Origin: an uncultured Lachnospiraceae bacterium
GTDB lineage: Bacteria > Bacillota > Clostridia > Lachnospirales > Lachnospiraceae
DNA length: 15,440 bases
Assembly (NCBI GenBank): GCA_902803635.1
Contig: CADCQU010000023.1
Location: forward strand, 1-15,440
Reading direction: 5' to 3'
In this document: in pieces, positions 1 to 5,718 of the stretch
Layout of the letters: each line of letters begins with the position of its first letter
Position numbering within the stretch: the stretch's first letter is position 1
The notes under the pieces: model-generated
Database searches by the model: none
Told to the model about the DNA's origin: nothing
Seen by the model: only the letters and a program-made list of their open reading frames with translations
Position numbers and translations under genes: made by a program

Positions 1-1760
1 CCGCGGGCGCGGACATTTGTCAGAGGAAGGAAGGTCGCGCGGCCAAATTTGCCGGCTTTCAGGTACTCGATGAGGTACTTCGCGGTCGTGTCGTTGTCCG
101 TGACGATGTTGCGGATGCTGCCGCCGAGGGCCGTCTCGATGGCGGTCTCGTACTTCGCGTCCGTCTCCAAAAGGTCGGCGACGACGCCGTGGATGCCCGG
201 ATTCTTCTTCCGCTGCTCCATGACCTTCTGTATGCCGCCGCCGTAGCCCTCGTAGTGCTCGGCGAGCGACTTCAAGGATTCGAGGCGGCTCGCCTCACGG
301 TGGTAGGCCACCTGGTCTGCGTCGAGGGCGCGGTCCGCCGTGTGGATCTCGTTCTGGAGGGCGTTCACCTTCTCCTCGGCCGCCTTCGAGCGGCCCGCAA
401 GCTCCGTGATCTTCTCCCGGATGGTGACGAGCTCCGCGGCGGCCTGCTCGGCCTGCTCCTTCGCGCCGCCCTCCTCCTCCTTGAAGCGGAGGAGCCGGGC
501 GTCGATCTCGGCGCGGCGGATGCCGATCTGTTCGAGCATCGTCTCAAATCTCTGCTGCTCGCCCTGCACGGCGGCGCGGGCGTCGAGCTCGCGGAAAATC
601 TCGTCGCGCACGGCGGCGGTCTTCTCATTTTCCGCCGCAATCCGGCCATCAAGGACGGAGAGCTTCCCGGCCTCCGCCTGCTCCCGGTCACGGGACATTT
701 GCAGATCCTCGGCGAGCTTTCGGATGTCGTCCCGGCAGCCGGAAAGCTCCTCGTTGCGGGTGATGCGGTCGGCCGCGATGGCCTCCTTCCGCGCAAAGCG
801 TTCGTCCCTTGCCTTTTGCATCGCGCGGATCTGCTCTTCATAGAGGCTCGCCTGGCCGCGCAGCTGCTCGCGGAGCACCTTGTCGCGGGACATTTTCGCG
901 GTCAGCTCGGTGAGTTCGCCCTCGACGTTCTCGATCTTCTGCACCACCTCGTCATACTCGCCGCGAATCAAGTCAAATTCGCTCCTCGCATTTGCCATGT
1001 CTGCATCTGTAATTTCTATCTTCTGTGTCAGCTCCGAAAGCTCTGTGCGGCTCTTCTCGCTCTCGATAAGATAGACATTGACCTCCAGGTTCTTCAGGGT
1101 CTCTCGCTTGTCGAGATATATGCGGGCATTTTCCGACTGCTTTTTGAGTGGCTCAAGCTGCGAGGTGAGCTCGCGGAGAATGTCCGTCACGCGCACAAGG
1201 TTCTGCTGCTCGGCCTCCAGCTTTTTTAACGAAGCATTTTTCCGCCGCTTGAACTTGACAATTCCTGCCGCCTCGTCAAAGAGCTCGCGGCGTTCCTCGG
1301 CTTTGCCGGAGAGGATTTTCTCGATCTGGCCCTGGCCGATGATGGAGTAGCCTTCCTTGCCTATACCGGTGTCGTAGAAAAGCTCCTGGATGTCGCGGAG
1401 GCGCACCGCCGCGTTGTTGATGCGGTACTCGCTCTCACCGCTCCGGAAGAGTCGGCGGGTGACGGTCACTTCCTCAAAATCGATATCGAGGGCGTGGTCG
1501 TGGTTGTCGAAGGTAATCGCGACGGAGGCAAAGCTCTGGGGCTTCCGGGCCTCGGTGCCGGCGAAGATGACGTCCTGCATATTGCCGCCGCGGAGCTGCT
1601 TGGCGCTCTGCTCGCCGAGAACCCAGCGCACCGCGTCCGCGACATTAGACTTGCCCGAGCCATTTGGCCCGACGATGCCGGTGATGCCCTGGCGGAACTC
1701 GAAACGCATCCGGTTCGCGAAGGATTTGAAGCCTTGGATATCTATGGATTTTAAGTACAT
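1..1760 (-). CDS. smc: Chromosome segregation protein SMC, N-terminal part (cut by window edge)
   Basis: SMC is the ATPase core of the bacterial condensin complex (with ScpA and ScpB) that compacts and resolves newly replicated chromosomes. Translating the minus strand from the ATG at 1760 gives about 586 residues without a stop up to the window edge, roughly half of a usual 1,170-1,200 residue SMC. It begins MYLKSIDIQGFKSFA. The Walker A motif GPNGSGKS lies at residues 31-38, and the QGQIEKIL segment with FDEAAGI follows as in the SMC head. Next comes a long Glu/Lys/Arg/Ala-rich coiled coil (about 170-490), and the hinge starts near HYEGYGGGIQKVM. The C-terminal half, with Walker B and the signature motif, is off the window. 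The start is preceded by a weak AAGGTG. It is 167 bp downstream of rnc on the same strand, a classic rnc-smc pairing. No frameshift was seen. Confidence 0.96.
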   Translation of the reverse strand, partial: MYLKSIDIQGFKSFANRMRFEFRQGITGIVGPNGSGKSNVADAVRWVLGEQSAKQLRGGNMQDVIFAGTEARKPQSFASVAITFDNHDHALDIDFEEVTVTRRLFRSGESEYRINNAAVRLRDIQELFYDTGIGKEGYSIIGQGQIEKILSGKAEERRELFDEAAGIVKFKRRKNASLKKLEAEQQNLVRVTDILRELTSQLEPLKKQSENARIYLDKRETLKNLEVNVYLIESEKSRTELSELTQKIEITDADMANARSEFDLIRGEYDEVVQKIENVEGELTELTAKMSRDKVLREQLRGQASLYEEQIRAMQKARDERFARKEAIAADRITRNEELSGCRDDIRKLAEDLQMSRDREQAEAGKLSVLDGRIAAENEKTAAVRDEIFRELDARAAVQGEQQRFETMLEQIGIRRAEIDARLLRFKEEEGGAKEQAEQAAAELVTIREKITELAGRSKAAEEKVNALQNEIHTADRALDADQVAYHREASRLESLKSLAEHYEGYGGGIQKVMEQRKKNPGIHGVVADLLETDAKYETAIETALGGSIRNIVTDNDTTAKYLIEYLKAGKFGRATFLPLTNVRAR

Positions 1761-1927
1761 TTTCGCACCTTATCATGGGGTATATTTTTTCGCGCTGACT
1801 GGCTGCTTTGCTGCATTCGAAGCGTTCTGGAGCCTTGAAAGCTGTTGTGCAAACCTCTCGCCGTTCTCCTCGCAGTTACACAAGGCTATTTCCTTGGGCA
1901 AGTGCGAGGGGCTGCCTGGACTGTAAC
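1761..1927 (-). other. rnc-smc intergenic region, no gene seen
   Basis: These 167 bp separate the rnc stop from the smc start. I see no convincing ORF, hairpin terminator or strong promoter on the minus strand. The smc leader carries only a weak AAGGTG ribosome-binding site close to the ATG. An AGGAGAAC stretch (complement of about 1863-1873) resembles the site in front of rnc but is not followed by a credible start codon. Read-through from rnc is the simplest expression model. Confidence 0.5.
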
Positions 1928-2608
1928 CTATTCTCCCATTTTGCGTAAAGCCGCTTCGGCCGCGGCCTGGGAGGCGGCCTTCTTCGTCCGCCCGGTGCCG
2001 ACGCCGATGGTCGCGCCTTCGAGGACGGCCGCGACGGTGAAAGATTTGTCATGGTCCGGCCCTGACTCCTCCAGGATCACGTACTCGACCCGCTTCCCCG
2101 CCTCCTGGACAATCTCCTGCAAATGCGTCTTGTTGTCGCGGTAGAGCTCCTCGTTTTTCAAATGCCGGAGGACATGTTCCTCGACGAAGGCTTTCGTCGT
2201 TGTAAAGCCCCCGTCGAGATACATGGCCCCGATAACGGCCTCCATCGCGTCCGAGATAATGGATTCCTTCTTACGGCCGCCCATGAGCTCCTCCCCCTTC
2301 CCGAGGCGGAGGTAGTCCGGCAGACCGAGGAACCTCGCGCAGATGGCCAGCGACGGCTCGCAGACCATGCTGGCCCGCATTTTCGAGAGCTCGCCCTCCA
2401 AAAGCTTCGGATAGGTCTTATAGAGGTATTCAGAACTTATGGTTTCCAGAACCGCGTCACCTAGAAATTCCAGCCGCTCATTGTGGCCGATGCCCTGCTT
2501 CTTGTGTTCGTTCGCGAAACTCGTATGGGTTAACGCCTGTAAGAGAAGGTTTCGGTCCCGGAAATGGTAGCCGAGCCGCTCCTCCAGAGCCTGTAAATGG
2601 TCGTTCAT
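1928..2608 (-). CDS. rnc: Ribonuclease III
   Basis: RNase III cleaves double-stranded RNA in rRNA precursor processing and mRNA turnover. The 226-residue protein has the family's usual length. The signature NERLEFLGDAVL is at residues 43-54, with metal-binding E47 and D51. The second acidic pair is D120 and E123 in SDAMEAVIGAM. The C-terminal third is a double-stranded RNA-binding domain (THLQEIVQEAG to GRTKKAASQAAAEAALRK). I chose the ATG at 2608 (MNDHLQALEE) because an AGGAGAA site sits about 6 bases upstream. A longer in-frame start at 2695 would read back through a repeat and the rpmF terminator and adds unrelated residues. It lies downstream of rpmF and upstream of smc. The plsX and acpP genes usually found between rpmF and rnc are absent. 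Its leader contains a GC-rich hairpin repeat. Confidence 0.96.
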   Translation of the reverse strand: MNDHLQALEERLGYHFRDRNLLLQALTHTSFANEHKKQGIGHNERLEFLGDAVLETISSEYLYKTYPKLLEGELSKMRASMVCEPSLAICARFLGLPDYLRLGKGEELMGGRKKESIISDAMEAVIGAMYLDGGFTTTKAFVEEHVLRHLKNEELYRDNKTHLQEIVQEAGKRVEYVILEESGPDHDKSFTVAAVLEGATIGVGTGRTKKAASQAAAEAALRKMGE

Positions 2609-2623
2609 GTGAGTTCTCCTCGC

Positions 2624-2673
2624 GAGCCGCGTGCTGCCGAAGGCAGCTAAATTCCTTCCGCGGCTCTGTGAAT
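2624..2673. repeat. Hairpin repeat family B, copy 1 (rnc leader)
   Basis: The 15-mer GAGCCGCGTGCTGCC (2624-2638) is followed by a GAA turn, GGCAGC, about 11 unrelated bases, then CGCGGCTCTGTGAAT. The same sequence recurs in the same orientation at 14595-14634, where the second arm is unbroken and the stem is perfect over 15 bp. Copy 1 therefore looks like a degenerated or interrupted member of a dispersed family. It lies immediately upstream of the rnc ribosome-binding site, so it would fold in the rnc leader RNA. Confidence 0.8.
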
Positions 2674-2675
2674 GG

Positions 2676-2708
2676 AAAAAGGCTGCCGCCGACATTTCGG
2701 CGGCAGCC
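2676..2708 (-). terminator. Rho-independent terminator after rpmF
   Basis: On the minus strand, 18 bases after the rpmF stop, an 11-bp perfect stem GGCTGCCGCCG / CGGCGGCAGCC (arms 2681-2691 and 2698-2708, 6-base loop) is followed by five T residues (complement of 2676-2680). This should end or attenuate rpmF transcription before rnc. Confidence 0.85.
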
Positions 2709-2726
2709 TTCTGGTCTGCACCTTTT

Positions 2727-2912
2727 TTAATCCTCTTCCTGCTTGATGATCTCTCTCTTGTTATAAGAGCCGCAGGCCTTGCACACGCGATGCGGCATCA
2801 TGAGAGCGCCGCATTTGCTGCACTTGACGAGCGTCGACGCAGCCATCTTCCAATGGGCACGAGTCTTGTCACGCCTTGCAGAGCAATGCTTGTTCTTCGG
2901 ACAAATGGACAT
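2727..2912 (-). CDS. rpmF: 50S ribosomal protein L32
   Basis: This is a small zinc-ribbon protein of the large ribosomal subunit. The 61 residues begin MSICPKNKHCSARRDKTRAH, the usual bacterial L32 opening. Four cysteines (C31, C34, C44, C47) in CSKCG and CKACG form the zinc site, so this is the C+ form. I chose the ATG at 2912 over an in-frame ATG three codons upstream because AGGAGG (2921-2926) lies 8 bases before it and homologues start there. The gene has its own strong promoter about 35 bp upstream and a strong terminator after the stop, so it can act as a single-gene transcript. The usual upstream DUF177 gene and downstream plsX are not present. Confidence 0.96.
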   Translation of the reverse strand: MSICPKNKHCSARRDKTRAHWKMAASTLVKCSKCGALMMPHRVCKACGSYNKREIIKQEED

Positions 2913-2946
2913 CTGTAACACCTCCTATCCTTAAAACACTTGCTCC

Positions 2947-2976
2947 ATTATACAGAGGGAATACAGCATTTGTCAA
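2947..2976 (-). promoter_or_regulatory. Sigma-A-type promoter of rpmF
   Basis: On the minus strand TTGACA (complement of 2971-2976) and TATAAT (complement of 2947-2952) are separated by 18 bp; both hexamers are perfect consensus. Transcription would begin near 2940, leaving a leader of about 28 bases with the AGGAGG site. The -35 box reads into a copy of the dispersed CAAATG word (TTGACAAATGC). Confidence 0.85.
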
Positions 2977-3023
2977 CTTCTTTTTTAAGAAATTTTCATT
3001 TTCGTCCAAGTCCCCTGGTACAC

Positions 3024-3215
3024 CTACCTCCTCCGGTCGGTGATCCAGAGGATGATCTGGCAAATGGCGGCTACGAGGAAGGAGATGATGACGGTGAGCA
3101 TGCCGGCATCGCCGAGCGGGGTGTTCTCCTTGGCAAAGATGTTGATGGCGATGCCGGTGAGAAGCCCGAGCATGGCAAATGCCAGAACCAGGTTTACGAT
3201 ATCCCTTTTGCTCAT
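3024..3215 (-). CDS. Small two-helix membrane protein, function unknown
   Basis: A 63-residue protein beginning MSKRDIVNLVLAFAML. Two hydrophobic segments (about residues 6-27 and 38-58) are joined by a short polar loop (AKENTPLGDAG), and the protein ends in the basic tail TDRRR, so a hairpin in the cytoplasmic membrane is likely. I do not recognise a family. The start lies only 12 bases after the ackA stop on the same strand with no strong ribosome-binding site (AACGAAG just before the ATG), so translation is probably coupled to ackA. It occupies the place where relatives usually carry the DUF177 gene but shows no resemblance to that soluble, cysteine-containing protein. Both CAAATG words in the gene (3061, 3176) lie inside the coding sequence. 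Confidence 0.7.
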   Translation of the reverse strand: MSKRDIVNLVLAFAMLGLLTGIAINIFAKENTPLGDAGMLTVIISFLVAAICQIILWITDRRR

Positions 3216-3227
3216 CTTCGTTATGGC

Positions 3228-4424
3228 TTAGGAAAGGCCGACGCGGACGGTCTCGCGGGCGATGGCGAGCTCCTCGTTGGTCGGGATGATGAAGACACGG
3301 ACCTTGGAATCGGGGGTGGTGATTTCGACGCGCTGGCCGCGGACGTTGACCTTCTCGGGGTCGAGCTTCACACCGAGGTAGTCGAAGTGAGAAAGCACCT
3401 GCTTGCGGACGCCGATATCGTTCTCGCCGATGCCGCCGGTGAAGGTGATGGCATCCACGCCGTCCATCGCCGCGGCATAGGCGCCGATGTACTTCGCGAC
3501 ACGGTAGCAGAAGCTGTCGAGCGCGAGGGCCGCCGCCTTGTTGCCCTCTTCCGCCGCCGCATGGAGGTCACGGAAGTCGCTGGAGACGCCGGAAATGGCC
3601 GCGACGCCGGACTTCTTGTTGAGGACGTTGAGGACCTCGTCGACGGTCATATTCTCGTGTTTGACGAGGAACTGCACCACGGAGGCGTCGATGTCGCCCG
3701 AGCGGGTGCCCATGATGAGGCCTTCCAGCGGGGTCAGGCCCATCGAGGTATCCTGGCATTTGCCGCCGATCGAAGCGGAAATGGAGGAGCCGTTGCCGAG
3801 GTGGCAGACGATGACCTTCTGCTTGCCTTCCGGAAGCTCGCCGAACTTGATGGTCTCGCCGGAGACGAACATGTGGCTCGTGCCGTGGAAGCCGTAGCGG
3901 CGGATGCCGTATTTATCAAAGTACTTCGGATCGATGCCATAGAGGTAGGCGTAGGGCTCCATGCCCATGCCGAAGGTCGTGTCGAAGACGGCGACGTTGG
4001 TCTTGCCGGGCATGGCGTTCTCGCAGGCCTCGATGCCCATGAGATTCGCCGGATTATGCAGCGGGCCAAGCGGGAAATACTTGCGGATGATGTCCTTGGC
4101 GTGCTCGTCAATGACGCAGGACTCGGTGATTTCCGGGCCGCCATGGAGGACGCGGTGGCCGACGGCGCTGATCTCGTCGACGCTCTTGACAACGCCGTGC
4201 TCGGCATCCATGAGGGCGTCAAGGACGAGCTGGATGGCTTCCTTGTGGGTGGGCATGGGGGCCTCGACCACGTAGTCCTCCTTGCCGGGGACCTTGTGGG
4301 TGAGGACGGAGCCGGCGATGCCGATGCGCTCGCAGAGGCCCTTGGCGGCGACGGACTCATCCGCCATGTCGATGAGCTGATATTTCAGGGAAGAGCTTCC
4401 CGCGTTGATGACAAGAATCTTCAT
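3228..4424 (-). CDS. ackA: Acetate kinase
   Basis: AckA transfers phosphate from acetyl phosphate to ADP, giving acetate and ATP, the last step of fermentative acetate production. The 398-residue protein has full family length. It shows the N-terminal MKILVINAGSSSLKYQL, the substrate-site segment VGHRVLHGGP, the VFDTTFGMGM region, the phosphate-binding CHLGNGSS and the GTRSGDIDASV segment, and the late FTGGIGEN motif. The ATG at 4424 has an AAAGGAG site about 9 bases upstream. It follows pta on the same strand after 113 bp that contain a hairpin repeat, and it is followed by the small membrane protein gene after 12 bp. Codon use is strongly GC-biased, and only one copy of the dispersed CATTTG word occurs in the gene. 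Confidence 0.97.
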   Translation of the reverse strand: MKILVINAGSSSLKYQLIDMADESVAAKGLCERIGIAGSVLTHKVPGKEDYVVEAPMPTHKEAIQLVLDALMDAEHGVVKSVDEISAVGHRVLHGGPEITESCVIDEHAKDIIRKYFPLGPLHNPANLMGIEACENAMPGKTNVAVFDTTFGMGMEPYAYLYGIDPKYFDKYGIRRYGFHGTSHMFVSGETIKFGELPEGKQKVIVCHLGNGSSISASIGGKCQDTSMGLTPLEGLIMGTRSGDIDASVVQFLVKHENMTVDEVLNVLNKKSGVAAISGVSSDFRDLHAAAEEGNKAAALALDSFCYRVAKYIGAYAAAMDGVDAITFTGGIGENDIGVRKQVLSHFDYLGVKLDPEKVNVRGQRVEITTPDSKVRVFIIPTNEELAIARETVRVGLS

Positions 4425-4480
4425 ATTTGATTAACTCCTTTTGTTATTTATTTTCCGTTGAAATTCTGAGCGGCGTTACG

Positions 4481-4533
4481 CCCCTCTCCGTCACGGCTTC
4501 GCCGTAACACCTCCCCCTTGAGGGGGAGGCAAG
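4481..4533. repeat. Hairpin repeat family C, copy between pta and ackA
   Basis: Sequence starting CCCCTCTCCGTCACGG contains two hairpins: ACGGC-TTC-GCCGT (4493-4505) and CCTCCCCCT-TG-AGGGGGAGG. The right part matches, in reverse complement, the block at 14651-14685 near proA. Elements of this CCCCTCTC / GGGGGAG type are common as dispersed intergenic repeats in gut Clostridia. Its position inside the pta-ackA unit could affect processing or differential stability of the two messages (inference). Confidence 0.75.
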
Positions 4534-4537
4534 AGGA

Positions 4538-5536
4538 TCAACCTTCCATCTGGCACTGTACCGCCGTGATGGCGACGACGCCTACGATGTCCTCCGCGGA
4601 GCAACCGCGGGAGAGGTCGTTGATGGGGGCCGCGATGCCCTGGGTCATCGGGCCGTAGGCCTCGGCCTTCGCAAGGCGCTGCACCAGCTTGTAGCCGATG
4701 TTGCCTGCGTCAAGGTTCGGGAAGATCAGGGTGTTGGCATGGCCGGCCACCTTGCTGCCCGGGGCCTTAAACTCGCCGACCGACGGGACGATGGCGGCGT
4801 CGAGCTGCATCTCACCGTCGAGCATAAGGTCCGGATTGGCCTCCTTGGCAAGCTTCGTGGCTTCCTGCACCTTGGTCACATCGTCGTGCTTTGCGCTGCC
4901 AAAGGTGGAATACGACAGCATCGCGACACGCGGCTCGTCCCCGGTCAGGGCCTTGTAGGACTCGGCGGAGGACTTGGCGATGGCGGCCAGCTCCTCGGCG
5001 GTCGGATTCTGGTTGAGGCCGCAGTCCGAGAAGACGAAGGTGCCGTTGTTGCCAAATTCGCAGTCCGGGACGTTCATGATAAAGAAGGAGGAGACCAGCT
5101 TCGTGCCGGGCTTGGTCTTCAGAATCTGCAGCGACGGACGCAGCGTGTTGGCCGTGGAATGGCAGGCGCCGGAGACCACGCCGTCCGCATCGCCCATCTT
5201 GACCATCATGACCGCATAGTACATATACTCGGTCAGCAGGATTTCCGTCGCCTGCTCCTTCGTCATGCCCTTCTTCTGGCGAAGCTCGACCAATTTGTCG
5301 ATGTAAGCCTCCGTCCTGTCGCTCTTCTTCGGGTCGACGATGGTCGCGCCGGAAATATCATAGTCCGCGCTGAATTTGCCGACTTCCTCCTCGGAACCGA
5401 TAATCACGATGTTCGCAAAGCCCTCGCGAAGCACCTGCTCCGCCGCCTTGTACGTCCTTGCATCCTCCGACTCCGGAAGCACGATTGTCTTCTTGCAGGC
5501 CGCAGCCCTTGCCTTGACTTCCTCAATAAAGCTCAT
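4538..5536 (-). CDS. pta: Phosphate acetyltransferase
   Basis: Pta converts acetyl-CoA and phosphate into acetyl phosphate and CoA, feeding acetate kinase. The 332-residue protein matches the short, single-domain Pta class of Firmicutes. Recognisable segments are KTIVLPESEDARTYKAA near the N terminus, the central SGACHSTANTLRPSLQ, MLSYSTFGSAKHDDV, GHANTLIFPNLDAGNIGYKL and the C-terminal GIAAPINDLSRGCSAEDIV. The ATG at 5536 has GAAAGGAG about 6 bases upstream. A good minus-strand promoter lies at 5639-5667, so pta leads the pta-ackA unit. No CATTTG or CAAATG word occurs in the gene, whereas four lie in its upstream control region. Confidence 0.97.
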   Translation of the reverse strand: MSFIEEVKARAAACKKTIVLPESEDARTYKAAEQVLREGFANIVIIGSEEEVGKFSADYDISGATIVDPKKSDRTEAYIDKLVELRQKKGMTKEQATEILLTEYMYYAVMMVKMGDADGVVSGACHSTANTLRPSLQILKTKPGTKLVSSFFIMNVPDCEFGNNGTFVFSDCGLNQNPTAEELAAIAKSSAESYKALTGDEPRVAMLSYSTFGSAKHDDVTKVQEATKLAKEANPDLMLDGEMQLDAAIVPSVGEFKAPGSKVAGHANTLIFPNLDAGNIGYKLVQRLAKAEAYGPMTQGIAAPINDLSRGCSAEDIVGVVAITAVQCQMEG

Positions 5537-5594
5537 CTTATTCTCCTTTCAGATTTTCCTCCGCCAAATCACTTGGCAAATGAAGCCTCTTCGT

Positions 5595-5622
5595 CATTTG
5601 TCACAATTTTCTTTGACAAATG
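5595..5622. promoter_or_regulatory. Inverted pair of CATTTGTCA in the pta-tmcAL control region
   Basis: CATTTGTCA (5595-5603) and TGACAAATG (5614-5622) form a perfect 9-bp inverted repeat around 10 bases. It lies just after the predicted pta transcription start and overlaps the -35 box of the distal tmcAL promoter. That is where an operator could act on both genes. It may instead be two chance or selected copies of the dispersed word. Two further copies (5577 and 5650) flank it. Confidence 0.5.
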
Positions 5623-5641
5623 CACCCAACTTCTTTATATT
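5613..5641 (+). promoter_or_regulatory. Distal promoter toward tmcAL
   Basis: TTGACA (5613-5618) is followed after 17 bp by TATATT (5636-5641) on the plus strand, giving a start near 5648 and a leader of about 70 bases. The -10 region overlaps the -10 box of the opposing pta promoter. Confidence 0.6.
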
Positions 5642-5667
5642 ATACATCACAAATGCTGTGCTCTCAA
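5639..5667 (-). promoter_or_regulatory. Promoter of pta-ackA
   Basis: On the minus strand TTGAGA (complement of 5662-5667) and TATAAT (complement of 5639-5644) are 17 bp apart, giving a start near 5632 and a leader of about 95 bases. The leader begins right before the inverted CATTTGTCA pair. Confidence 0.7.
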
Positions 5668-5675
5668 GATTTTTA

Positions 5676-5684
5676 TGGTATAAT
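5676..5684 (+). promoter_or_regulatory. Proximal extended -10 promoter of tmcAL
   Basis: TGGTATAAT (5676-5684) is a perfect extended -10 element (TGn then TATAAT). No good -35 is seen at 17 bp, which is tolerated with extended -10 sites. The start would be near 5691, about 28 bases before the tmcAL ATG. Confidence 0.6.
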
Positions 5685-5718
5685 ATTTCGTGAAAATCAC
5701 GGAAAAGGAGGTCTCGCT

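Noticed and set aside
189..1229. 346-codon plus-strand ORF rich in Leu, Ala and Gly
   Set aside because: It is the complement of the smc coiled-coil coding region; GC-rich codon bias opens the opposite strand. Minus-strand translation gives clear SMC.
1761..1927. Possible short TTG-started ORF between rnc and smc
   Set aside because: About 30 codons, no properly spaced ribosome-binding site, no recognisable features, and it overlaps the smc start.
2609..2695. N-terminal extension of RNase III to an ATG at 2695
   Set aside because: It reads through the rpmF terminator stem and a hairpin repeat, and the internal ATG at 2608 has the ribosome-binding site and the family start.
2940..4430. 496-codon plus-strand ORF
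   Set aside because: It lies opposite ackA and the small membrane protein gene and has no recognisable motif; its Asp/Val/Gly/His-rich composition is typical of an antisense shadow.
4739..5683. 314-codon plus-strand ORF
   Set aside because: Antisense shadow of pta that also runs through the promoter region; no start signal.
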